Source: Pseudomonas sp. Au-Pse12
GTDB taxonomy: Bacteria > Pseudomonadota > Gammaproteobacteria > Pseudomonadales > Pseudomonadaceae
Length of the DNA: 64,000 bases
Direction: 5' to 3'
Assembly: GCF_021341665.1 (NCBI RefSeq)
Contig: NZ_JAJTTH010000002.1
Coordinates: forward strand, 248,001-312,000
Positions within the stretch are counted from its first letter, which is position 1. The number at the start of each line of letters is the position of its first letter. The translations under genes were made by a program, and so were the position numbers. Positions 27,983 to 36,444 of the stretch are shown one piece after another. Under the pieces are notes generated by a model that was not told the DNA's origin, did not search any database, and saw nothing but the letters and a program-made list of their open reading frames with translations.

Positions 27983-30832
27983 ATGGCGCAGCAGTATCAA
28001 CCGGGGCAACGCTGGATTAGTGACAGCGAAGCCGAGCTGGGTTTAGGCACCGTTCTGGCACAGGACGGTCGCTTGCTGACCGTGCTCTATCCGGCCACTG
28101 GCGACACCCGCCAGTATGCGCTACGGAATGCGCCCCTCACTCGCGTGAGGTTCTCTCCAGGTGACAGCATCACCCACTTCGAAGGCTGGAAAATGACCGT
28201 ACAGGAAGTCGACGATGTCGACGGCCTGCTGGTCTACCACGGCCTCAATGGGCAGAACGAAGCCGTCACCCTGCCGGAAACCCAACTGTCGAACTTCATC
28301 CAGTTCCGTCTGGCCAGCGACCGTCTGTTCGCCGGGCAGATCGATCCGCTGGCCTGGTTCTCCCTGCGCTACCACACCCTGGAACACACCAGCCGCCAGC
28401 TGCAATCCTCGCTCTGGGGCCTGGGTGGCGTGCGCGCCCAACCCATCGCCCACCAGCTGCACATTGCCCGTGAAGTGGCCGATCGCATCGCGCCGCGGGT
28501 CCTGCTGGCGGACGAAGTGGGCCTGGGCAAGACCATCGAGGCCGGCCTGGTGATCCATCGCCAACTGCTCTCGGGTCGCGCCAGCCGGGTGCTGATCCTG
28601 GTGCCGGAAAACCTCCAGCACCAGTGGCTGGTGGAAATGCGCCGGCGCTTCAACCTGCAAGTGGCGCTGTTCGACGAAGAGCGTTTCATCGAAAGCGATG
28701 CCAGCAACCCGTTCGAAGACACCCAGCTGGCCCTGGTGGCCCTGGAATGGCTGGTGGACGACGAGAAGGCCCAGGACGCGCTGTTCGCCGCCGGTTGGGA
28801 CCTGATGGTCGTCGACGAAGCCCACCACCTGGTGTGGCACGAAGATCAGGTCAGCCCGGAATACGCCCTGGTGGAACAACTGGCCGAAACCATCCCCGGC
28901 GTGCTGCTGTTGACCGCAACCCCGGAACAACTGGGCCAGGACAGCCACTTCGCCCGTTTGCGCCTGCTGGACCCGAACCGTTTCCACGACCTCGCGGCGT
29001 TCCGCGCCGAGAGCGAAAACTACCGCCCGGTGGCCGAAGCCGTGCAGGAGCTGCTGGACAAAGGCCGCCTGTCTGCCGAAGCGCACAAGACCATCCACGG
29101 CTTCCTCGGCAACGAAGGCGAAGCCCTGCTGGCCGCGGTCAACGACGGCGACAGCGAAGCCAGCGCGCGCCTGGTGCGTGAGCTGCTGGACCGCCACGGC
29201 ACCGGCCGCGTGCTGTTTCGCAACACCCGCGCCGCCGTGCAGGGTTTCCCGGAGCGCAAGCTGCATGCCTACCCGCTGCCGTGCCCGGACGAATACCTGG
29301 AACTGCCGCTGGGCGAACACGCCGAGCTGTACCCGGAAGTCAGCTTCCAGGCGCTGCCCGAGGCCAGCGACGAAGAACAGCGCTGGTGGAAATTCGACCC
29401 GCGGGTCGAATGGCTGATCGACCAGCTGAAAATGCTCAAGCGCACCAAGGTCCTGGTGATCTGCGCCCACGCGGAAACCGCCATGGACCTGGAAGACGCC
29501 CTGCGCGTGCGCTCCGGGATCCCGGCCACGGTGTTCCACGAAGGCATGAACATTCTCGAACGCGACCGCGCGGCGGCCTACTTCGCCGACGAAGAGTTCG
29601 GCGCCCAGGTGCTGATCTGCTCGGAAATCGGCAGTGAAGGCCGCAACTTCCAGTTCGCCCACCACCTGGTGCTGTTCGATCTGCCATCGCACCCGGACCT
29701 GCTGGAACAGCGGATCGGCCGTCTGGACCGGATCGGCCAGAAACACGTGATCGAATTGCACGTGCCGTACCTGGAAACCAGCCCGCAAGAGCGCCTGTTC
29801 CAGTGGTACCACGAAGCCCTGAATGCCTTCCTCAACACCTGCCCGACCGGCAACGCCCTGCAGCACCAGTTCGGCCCGCGCCTGCTGCCGCTGCTGGAAA
29901 ATGCCGACGACGGCGAGTGGCAAGCGCTGATCGACGAAGCCCGTGGCGAACGCGAGCGCCTGGAAGCCGAACTGCACACCGGCCGCGACCGCCTGCTGGA
30001 GCTCAACTCCGGCGGTGCCGGCGAAGGCGATGCGCTGGTCGAGGCGATTCTTGAGCAAGACGACCAGTTCGCCCTGCCGATCTACATGGAAACCCTGTTC
30101 GACGCCTTCGGTATCGACAGCGAAGACCACTCGGAAAACGCCCTGATCCTCAAGCCCAGCGAGAAGATGCTCGACGCCAGCTTCCCCCTGGGCGACGACG
30201 AAGGCGTGACCATCACTTACGACCGCAACCAGGCGCTGTCCCGCGAGGACATGCAGTTCATCACCTGGGAACACCCGATGGTGCAGGGCGGCATGGACCT
30301 GGTGCTGTCCGGTTCCATGGGCAACACCGCCGTGGCGCTGATCAAGAACAAGGCGCTGAAACCCGGCACCGTGCTGCTTGAGCTGCTGTACGTCAGTGAA
30401 GTGGTCGCTCCACGCTCGTTGCAACTGGGCCGCTACCTGCCACCGGCCGCCCTGCGCTGCCTGCTGGATGCCAACGGCAACGACCTGTCGCCACGGGTGG
30501 CCTTCGAGACCCTGAACGACCAGTTGGAAAGCGTGCCCAAGGCCAGCGCCAACAAGTTCATCCAGGCCCAGCGCGACCAGCTGGCACCGAAGATCAACGC
30601 TGGCGAAGCCAAGGTCGCACCGCGTCACGCCGAGCGCGTGGCCGAGGCGCAACGCCGCCTGGCAGCCGACACCGAGGAAGAACTGGCGCGCCTGACCGCG
30701 TTGCAGGCAGTCAACCCGACGGTTCGTGACAGCGAGTTGGTGGCCTTGCGCAAACAGCGCGAACAGGGCCTGGCCATGCTGGAAAAGGCCGCCCTGCGTC
30801 TGGAAGCGATCCGGGTGCTGGTGGCGGGCTGA
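27983..30832 (+). CDS. rapA: RNA polymerase-associated ATPase RapA (HepA)
   Basis: A 949-residue Swi2/Snf2 ATPase that binds RNA polymerase and promotes its recycling. N-terminal Tudor-like domains (about 1-110) precede the two RecA-like lobes. Walker A is DEVGLGKT (177-184), the Walker B box is VVDEAHH (near 277-283), and motif VI is [11 protein letters not shown]. The C-terminus contains the coiled RapA_C region. Length agrees with the family. It has its own promoter region (AAGATAGT near 27945) and a strong terminator. In P. aeruginosa the order rapA, YkgJ-like, nbdA, HIBADH is similar. Confidence 0.96.
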   Translation: MAQQYQPGQRWISDSEAELGLGTVLAQDGRLLTVLYPATGDTRQYALRNAPLTRVRFSPGDSITHFEGWKMTVQEVDDVDGLLVYHGLNGQNEAVTLPETQLSNFIQFRLASDRLFAGQIDPLAWFSLRYHTLEHTSRQLQSSLWGLGGVRAQPIAHQLHIAREVADRIAPRVLLADEVGLGKTIEAGLVIHRQLLSGRASRVLILVPENLQHQWLVEMRRRFNLQVALFDEERFIESDASNPFEDTQLALVALEWLVDDEKAQDALFAAGWDLMVVDEAHHLVWHEDQVSPEYALVEQLAETIPGVLLLTATPEQLGQDSHFARLRLLDPNRFHDLAAFRAESENYRPVAEAVQELLDKGRLSAEAHKTIHGFLGNEGEALLAAVNDGDSEASARLVRELLDRHGTGRVLFRNTRAAVQGFPERKLHAYPLPCPDEYLELPLGEHAELYPEVSFQALPEASDEEQRWWKFDPRVEWLIDQLKMLKRTKVLVICAHAETAMDLEDALRVRSGIPATVFHEGMNILERDRAAAYFADEEFGAQVLICSEIGSEGRNFQFAHHLVLFDLPSHPDLLEQRIGRLDRIGQKHVIELHVPYLETSPQERLFQWYHEALNAFLNTCPTGNALQHQFGPRLLPLLENADDGEWQALIDEARGERERLEAELHTGRDRLLELNSGGAGEGDALVEAILEQDDQFALPIYMETLFDAFGIDSEDHSENALILKPSEKMLDASFPLGDDEGVTITYDRNQALSREDMQFITWEHPMVQGGMDLVLSGSMGNTAVALIKNKALKPGTVLLELLYVSEVVAPRSLQLGRYLPPAALRCLLDANGNDLSPRVAFETLNDQLESVPKASANKFIQAQRDQLAPKINAGEAKVAPRHAERVAEAQRRLAADTEEELARLTALQAVNPTVRDSELVALRKQREQGLAMLEKAALRLEAIRVLVAG

Positions 30833-30855
30833 TTGCCCGGCTCCTCCTGCTGCAC

Positions 30856-30886
30856 AAAAGGCCCGCATCATGCGGGCCTTTTTTTT
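30856..30886 (+). terminator. Terminator of rapA
   Basis: AAAAGGCCCGCA / TGCGGGCCTTTT hairpin with a T8 run, 24 bases after the rapA stop. The A run on the other side could also stop transcripts of the downstream minus-strand permease gene. Confidence 0.9.
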
Positions 30887-30898
30887 CACCTGCCCTGC

Positions 30899-30920
30899 GT
30901 AGGAGCGGGCTTGCCCGCGA
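30899..30920. repeat. Pseudomonas REP element (single)
   Basis: GTAGGAGCGGGCTTGCCCGCGA is the common REP of fluorescent pseudomonads, with the inner GCGGGC/GCCCGC hairpin. It lies in the gap between convergent genes, as usual. Confidence 0.88.
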
Positions 30921-30996
30921 AGGCACTCCTCGCAGCAGCACCCCGCCTCAACGCCTCTTTCACCCTCTTCGCCGGCAGATGGAGCGGTACGCAAGC

Positions 30997-32343
30997 TCAG
31001 ACTGCCAGCGCATTCGCCCCAGGCGCGGCCAGCGCCAAACCGTCCTTCATGCGCTGGGAGTCGCTGACAAAGCAGCGGGCGGCCTGAAACAGAAACAGCA
31101 AAGTCAGGAACAGCGCCACCGGAATCAGGTACATGGCGTCGTGCAGGCCGATGGCCTTGAACTCCTCGGTCATCAACTGCGCACCTGCGGCGTACATCGC
31201 CGAGTGGGCGAAATGGTCCGACAGCGCACCGACCACCACCGGCCCCAGGCCGCCGCCCAGCAAGTACAGGCCGGCGAAGAACAGGGCCATGGCGGTGGCC
31301 CGCAAGCGCGGCTCGACCACATCCTGCAGGGCGGTGTAGACGCAGGTGTAGAAGTTGTAGGCAAACAGCCAGCCGACACTGAACACGGCCACGAACACCC
31401 CGATCTCGACTCGCCCGGCATGCAGCGCCCAGGCGGTGGCCAGGGTCGAGATGATCAGGCTGCAGGCAGCGAACAGCAGGCGACCGTTGGCAATCCGCTG
31501 ATGGATCTTGTCGGCGAACCAGCCCCCCAGGGTCAGCCCCACCAGGCCGGTGACGCCAACGATCAGCCCGGTGGCCATCGCCGCCTCCTGCAAGGGCATG
31601 AGGAAGTAACGCTGGAGCATCGGCACCAGGAACGAGTTGCAGGCGTAAGTGGCGAAATTGAAAGTCAGCCCGGCCAGGGTCAGCCAGAGAAAGGTCGGTA
31701 TCGCCAGCACCCGGCGGATCGGTCGGTCGATAGGCACTTGCGCCACCTTCACCGTTTCCGCCGCGCCGCGCTTGGGCTCCTTGATGAAGAACATGAACAC
31801 CGCCAGCACCAGCCCCGGCACCGCGGCAATGAAGAACGGTGCCCGCCAGCTGTCGAAGGCCTTGACCATGGCGCCGATGGTGAAGAACGCCAGCACCAGC
31901 CCCAGGGGCAGGCCGAGCATGAAGATGCCCATGGCCCGGGCCCGGCGGTGAGCGGGGAACAGGTCGCCGATCAGCGAGTTGGCGGCCGGCGCGTAGCTGG
32001 CCTCGCCAATGCCCACGCCCATGCGCACCAGCAGAAAGCTCCAGAAACTGCCGACCATGCCGTTGACCGCGGTCAGCCCGCTCCACACCGCCAGGCCCCA
32101 GCCCATCAGCTTGCTGCGCGAGCCGGTGTCGGCCAGGCGCCCCAGGGGCAAGCCGGCGATGGCGTAGACGATGGTGAAGGCGGTGCCGATGATCCCCAGT
32201 TGGAAGTCACTCAGGTGCCACTCCATGCGGATTGGCTCGATGATGATGGCCGGAATGGTGCGGTCGAAAAAGTTGAACAGGTTTGCCAAAAACAACAGGA
32301 ACAGAATGCGCCAGGCATTTGCCGCTTGAGTCGAATTATCCAT
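30997..32343 (-). CDS. MFS permease, Spinster-like
   Basis: A 448-residue major facilitator with twelve predicted membrane segments. NLFNFFDRTIPAIIIEPI in TM1 and GRLADTGSRSKLMGWG in loop 2-3 fit the Spinster/sphingolipid-transporter-like branch common in proteobacteria. RMGVGIGEASYAPAANSLIGD (TM4-5 region) supports it. The ATG is at 32341-32343. The gene stands alone; its substrate is unknown. In other bacteria such permeases neighbour catabolic genes for aromatic or fatty compounds, but here no such neighbour is seen. Confidence 0.85.
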   Translation of the reverse strand: MDNSTQAANAWRILFLLFLANLFNFFDRTIPAIIIEPIRMEWHLSDFQLGIIGTAFTIVYAIAGLPLGRLADTGSRSKLMGWGLAVWSGLTAVNGMVGSFWSFLLVRMGVGIGEASYAPAANSLIGDLFPAHRRARAMGIFMLGLPLGLVLAFFTIGAMVKAFDSWRAPFFIAAVPGLVLAVFMFFIKEPKRGAAETVKVAQVPIDRPIRRVLAIPTFLWLTLAGLTFNFATYACNSFLVPMLQRYFLMPLQEAAMATGLIVGVTGLVGLTLGGWFADKIHQRIANGRLLFAACSLIISTLATAWALHAGRVEIGVFVAVFSVGWLFAYNFYTCVYTALQDVVEPRLRATAMALFFAGLYLLGGGLGPVVVGALSDHFAHSAMYAAGAQLMTEEFKAIGLHDAMYLIPVALFLTLLFLFQAARCFVSDSQRMKDGLALAAPGANALAV

Positions 32344-32669
32344 GGATCGATCTCTTTTATTGTTATTGGGCCAGACGCGAGCGAGCCTGGAAGCTGCAAT
32401 CTAGTCAGCCCCGGGGCAACTGTCTGTGATTATTCGCCAGCCTGATATCGAACCATCGCAACCCGGTTCCCGGCTCTGGCCTGGAGGCGCCCGAATCCTT
32501 TGCCGAGCCATCCGCCACAGCCCCGCCACCCGGGCGTTTCCGAGCTTTTTCAAGGGCTTGGCCGAGGCTGAAAAAATACCTCGCGCCCCCCCTTCCCAAG
32601 GCCAATGGGAAGCCTAGAATAGCCGCCTTGCCTGCCCCCTTACCCTTCCCTCTCCCGTTGAATACGCCT
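32344..32669. other. Intergenic region between divergent MFS and YkgJ-type genes
   Basis: No gene is supported. CCTAGAATAG near 32613-32622 includes TAGAAT, a plausible -10 for the YkgJ-type gene. AAAAAATACC and the C runs around 32573-32600 are unremarkable. Confidence 0.3.
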
Positions 32670-33038
32670 ATGTCCGAAGCCAGTCCGTGTCTGAATTGCG
32701 GTGCCTGCTGTTCATACTTTCGTGTGTCTTTTTTCTGGGGCGAATGCGCCTCATCCGGCGGTACGGTTCCCGACGATCTGGTGCAGAGCATCAGCCCCAC
32801 TCGGGTGGCCATGCTCGGCACCGACTGCAAATCGCCACGCTGCATCTCCCTTGAAGGCGAGGTCGGCCAACGCGTGAGCTGCTCAATTTATGAGCAGCGC
32901 TCGAGCCCATGCCGAGAGTTCGAAGCCTCCTGGGTCGACGGTCAGCACAACAGCGATTGCGACGCCGCCCGCGCCGCCTTCGGCCTGGCGCCCCTGGAAC
33001 CTGCGGACATCGAGCCCTGGTACGAGGAAAGCGCTTAG
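32670..33038 (+). CDS. YkgJ-family Cys-cluster protein (putative metal/Fe-S binding)
   Basis: A 122-residue protein starting MSEASPCLNCGACCSYF. The N-terminal C-x2-C-x2-CC cluster (Cys7, 10, 13, 14) and downstream Cys residues (CKSPRC, SCSIYEQRSSPC) form the CxxCxxCC zinc- or Fe-S-binding domain. The chosen ATG is preferred over an upstream in-frame start that would add a Pro/Leu-rich leader. The family is of unknown function. It precedes the NbdA-like gene by 142 bases, the same order as recalled from P. aeruginosa. Confidence 0.85.
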   Translation: MSEASPCLNCGACCSYFRVSFFWGECASSGGTVPDDLVQSISPTRVAMLGTDCKSPRCISLEGEVGQRVSCSIYEQRSSPCREFEASWVDGQHNSDCDAARAAFGLAPLEPADIEPWYEESA

Positions 33039-33180
33039 CCGTTTTGGCGATAGACCCCATAAGCAAATCATTGGAAGCAATGTGCCACCTTCGATGGCAG
33101 CCAGCAGGTGCCTTCTATACTCCAGGCACTTGTTGGCGCGCGGCTTGGCCAACCCCGGATGACTCAGAGATGGGCAGGCG

Positions 33181-35460
33181 ATGGACTGGCTGGGCGTGCA
33201 CTTCATTAACGAGCTTGCAGATGCCGGGCACGTGGTCCTGCAATGCACCCACAACCCGGTCCTGGTGCTACTGGCCTACCTGGTAGCCTGCGCCGCCTGC
33301 TTCGCCACCCTGGACATGGCCGAGCGTGTCAGCCATGCCGAACAGCCGGCCAGCCAACGCCTGTGGCGCTGGGTCGGCGCCTGTTGCCTGGCCGGCGGTA
33401 TCTGGGCCATGCATTTCATCGCCATGCTGGCGTTCGAGGCGCCGCTGGCCATCCACTACGACCTGCCGCTGACCCTGCTGTCGCTGCTGATCGCACTGAG
33501 CGCCGCCTGGCTGGCGATGAACACCCTGGGCCACGCACAGTTGCCGCCATGGCGCTACGGCATCGCTTCGCTATGGATCGGCCTGGGCATCGCCGCCATG
33601 CACTACGTCGGCATGGCGGCCATGCGCAGCAGCGCCAGTCTGTATTACGACCCCTTGCTGATGACCCTCTCGGTGCTGCTGGCGATCGCTTGCAGCCTGG
33701 CCGCGCTGCTGCTGTCGCGGCACCTGCGCGAAGGCAGCGGCATGTTCCACCAGTTGCTCAAGTACGCCAGCAGCCTGGTACTGGGGGGCGCCATCGTGCT
33801 CGTGCACTTCACCGGCATCTGGGCCATGACCCTGGTCTTGCCCGCCGGCAGCGTGCCGGCGCCCATGGCGCCCAACGAACACCTGCAACTGGGCCTGACC
33901 CTGAGCGTGATCGCGCTCTTGATCATCGGCAGCGGCATCAGCGCGGCCCTCGCCGACAAGAAGCTGCAGCACAAGGAGCGCGACCTGCGCCGGGTCAACG
34001 CCTTGCTTTCGCAACTGGACCAGGCCCGGGCCTCACTGCAGCAGGTGGCCCACTACGACGCCCTGACCAACCTGATCAACCGCCGTGGCTTCAACCAGCT
34101 GTTCGCCGAAAAGCTCATCGAAAAAACCACCTTCGGCGGCATGCTGGCCGTGATGTTCCTCGACATCGACCACTTCAAGCGCATCAACGACAGCCTCGGC
34201 CACGATGCCGGGGACGAGCTGCTGAAAGTCATCGCCGCGCATATCAAGAGCTCCACCCGTAGCCACGAGGACGTGGTGGCGCGCCTCGGCGGCGACGAGT
34301 TCTGCATCCTGGTCAACCTGTATGAGCGTGAAGAGGCCCGGCAAATGGCCCAGCGCATCATGCTGAAGATGAAGGAACCGATCGAATTGGGGGGCCGGCG
34401 CATGGTGATGACCACCAGCATCGGCATCAGCGTGTTCCCCGATGACGGCAAGACCTGCGAGGAGCTGCTGAAGAACGCCGACCTGGCCCTGTATCAATCC
34501 AAGGACAGCGGGCGCAACAGCCTGCATTTCTTCAGTTCCAACCTCAAGACCCGGGCCACCCTGGAGCTGCAACTGGAAGAAGAGTTGCGCAACGCCCTGC
34601 GCGACGACCAGGGCCTGCTGCTGTATTACCAGCCGATCTACGACCTCAAGAGCGCCAGGGTCACCAAGCTGGAGGCGCTGATCCGCTGGCAGCATCCGCA
34701 ACACGGCTTGCTGAGCCCGGAGCGCTTCATCTCCATCGCCGAAGCCAACGGCATGATCGCCGAGCTGGACAATTGGGTCCTGCGCAAGGCCTGCGCGGAC
34801 CTCGCCTACCTGTCGCGCCATGGCTGTGGCGAACTGAAGATCGCGGTCAACTGTTCGGCACTGAACCTGACCCGTGAAGAGCTTGCCGGGGAAATCGAAA
34901 GTGCCCTGCGCGAGGCCCATGTGGCGCCGCAGCGGCTGGAACTGGAAGTCACGGAAAACGCCCTGATGGGCAATATCGCCAGCACCCTGGCGCTGCTCAA
35001 GCAGATCCGCGGGTTGGGCGTGTCGCTGTCGATCGACGACTTTGGCACCGGCTATTCATCCCTGGCTTACTTGAAGCGCCTGCCGCTGAACACCCTGAAG
35101 ATCGATCGCTCGTTCATCCAGGACATTCCCAGGTCGACCCAGGACATGGAGATCGTCCAGGCGATCATCATCATGGCCCACACCCTGCACTTGCAGGTGG
35201 TTACCGAGGGCGTGGAAACCCTGGAACAGCAGCAGTGCTTCGAAGGCTTCGGCTGCGACTACCTGCAGGGCTACCTGTTGAGCCGCCCGGTGCCGTTGCT
35301 GGAGTTGCGCGGGGTGCTGGACGAACTCGACCAGCGCCACATCGCCCCCGTCAATCTGCGGACGCCGGGTCCCGATAGAGATGCACCAGGGTCGCCGGGT
35401 CCTGTTCCAGATAGCCCTGCCCACCATGCAGACGCATCAACTGCGCAGCTAACCCGCTGA
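33181..35460 (+). CDS. nbdA: MHYT-GGDEF-EAL membrane protein (NbdA-like c-di-GMP enzyme)
   Basis: A 759-residue inner-membrane sensor. An MHYT domain of seven helices spans about residues 25-255, with the metal-binding repeats MHFIAM (77-82), MHYVGM (140-145) and VHFTGI (208-213), thought to sense NO, O2 or CO through copper. A GGDEF domain (about 290-450) has intact GGDEF at 370-374, but the inhibitory RxxD site reads SHED. An EAL domain (480-740) retains EAL (498-500), the Mg-binding DDFGTGYS loop and TEGVE. It could make and destroy c-di-GMP. The final ~25 residues lie in a stretch that overlaps the convergent dehydrogenase gene. In P. aeruginosa NbdA mediates NO-induced biofilm dispersal. 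Confidence 0.88.
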   Translation: MDWLGVHFINELADAGHVVLQCTHNPVLVLLAYLVACAACFATLDMAERVSHAEQPASQRLWRWVGACCLAGGIWAMHFIAMLAFEAPLAIHYDLPLTLLSLLIALSAAWLAMNTLGHAQLPPWRYGIASLWIGLGIAAMHYVGMAAMRSSASLYYDPLLMTLSVLLAIACSLAALLLSRHLREGSGMFHQLLKYASSLVLGGAIVLVHFTGIWAMTLVLPAGSVPAPMAPNEHLQLGLTLSVIALLIIGSGISAALADKKLQHKERDLRRVNALLSQLDQARASLQQVAHYDALTNLINRRGFNQLFAEKLIEKTTFGGMLAVMFLDIDHFKRINDSLGHDAGDELLKVIAAHIKSSTRSHEDVVARLGGDEFCILVNLYEREEARQMAQRIMLKMKEPIELGGRRMVMTTSIGISVFPDDGKTCEELLKNADLALYQSKDSGRNSLHFFSSNLKTRATLELQLEEELRNALRDDQGLLLYYQPIYDLKSARVTKLEALIRWQHPQHGLLSPERFISIAEANGMIAELDNWVLRKACADLAYLSRHGCGELKIAVNCSALNLTREELAGEIESALREAHVAPQRLELEVTENALMGNIASTLALLKQIRGLGVSLSIDDFGTGYSSLAYLKRLPLNTLKIDRSFIQDIPRSTQDMEIVQAIIIMAHTLHLQVVTEGVETLEQQQCFEGFGCDYLQGYLLSRPVPLLELRGVLDELDQRHIAPVNLRTPGPDRDAPGSPGPVPDSPAHHADASTAQLTR

Positions 35461-36247
35461 TCGGTGTCGCCGAACCCTGTTCACGGGAAAATTTCACCGC
35501 GCCATCCAGATCCTTGAGCAAGGTGCGCACGTGCCATTTCACCGGTTCGAAACGGCTTTCGGCCATTTGCGGAGCGAGAATCTGCAAGGGTTTGGAGTCG
35601 GCAAAGCCACCGGCCAGGGCCTCGGCGATCCGCTTGGCGTCCACGCCCGAACGTTCGGCCAGGGCCACCACTTCCGCGATCACCAGGGCGTTGCAGGCGA
35701 CGATCATCTGGTTGCAGGCCTTGGTCACCTGGCCGGCGCCCACCGCCCCCATGTGCGTGACCCGCTGCCCCAATGCCAGCAACACCGGGCGCACCCGTTC
35801 AACGTCTGCCGGCGCACCCCCGACCATGATCGCCAGGCTACCGGCCTCGGCGCCCGGAGTACCGCCGGAAACCGGCGCATCGACCCAGGCCATGCCCTTG
35901 CTACGGGCCAGTTCGGCGGCCATTTCCCGGGTTGCGGTGGGTTCCAGGCTGGACAGGTCCAGCAGCAACTGCCCGGCCCGCGCGCCCTCGGCAATGCCTC
36001 CCGGGCCAAACACCACGTCGCACACCACCTCGGTATTGGCCAGGCACAACAGCACCAGGTCCGCGTGTTCGCAGAGCTGCGCCGGTGCGGCTACTTGTCG
36101 CGCCCCGGCGGCCACCAGGGGCGCGCATTTTTCCGGGTTGCGGTTCCACACCGCCAGCGGATAGCCCGCCGCCAGCAGCCGGCGGCACATCGGCAGCCCC
36201 ATCAGGCCGATTCCGGCAAACCCGAGCGAAGGTAACGCTGACATCAT
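35351..36247 (-). CDS. NAD(P)-dependent 3-hydroxyisobutyrate dehydrogenase-like oxidoreductase
   Basis: A 298-residue beta-hydroxyacid dehydrogenase. The Rossmann motif GFAGIGLMGLPM is at residues 9-20, the substrate-binding segment APVSGGTPGAEAGSLAIMVGG near 120-140, and the catalytic Lys in QVTKACNQM near 178. Two Met codons head the frame (ATGATG), with GAGGG upstream. Related enzymes reduce 3-hydroxyisobutyrate, tartronate semialdehyde or glyoxylate; the specificity is not visible. Its last 110 bases overlap the 3' end of the NbdA-like gene on the other strand. Confidence 0.9.
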   Translation of the reverse strand: MMSALPSLGFAGIGLMGLPMCRRLLAAGYPLAVWNRNPEKCAPLVAAGARQVAAPAQLCEHADLVLLCLANTEVVCDVVFGPGGIAEGARAGQLLLDLSSLEPTATREMAAELARSKGMAWVDAPVSGGTPGAEAGSLAIMVGGAPADVERVRPVLLALGQRVTHMGAVGAGQVTKACNQMIVACNALVIAEVVALAERSGVDAKRIAEALAGGFADSKPLQILAPQMAESRFEPVKWHVRTLLKDLDGAVKFSREQGSATPISGLAAQLMRLHGGQGYLEQDPATLVHLYRDPASAD

Positions 36248-36444
36248 ATTGCCCTCATTTGATTAAAGATCACCGAATACTGGCCGATTCATCATGATTC
36301 AGGAAAGGATTCCCCCGAGCGTCGCTCAGAGAAAACCTGACGCCCAGGGCAAAATTCGCGCTCCATGCAGCGGCGAGGTCCCATTCCGTGATGGTTCGAC
36401 GACACCTCGTCCGCGAGCCAACCTGACCAGGCATATGGCGCACA

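Noticed and set aside
28121..32086. Open frame of 1321 codons on the minus strand across rapA and the MFS gene
   Set aside because: It lies antisense to rapA, whose helicase motifs are unmistakable, and its translation has no recognisable domain; high GC keeps the opposite frame open.
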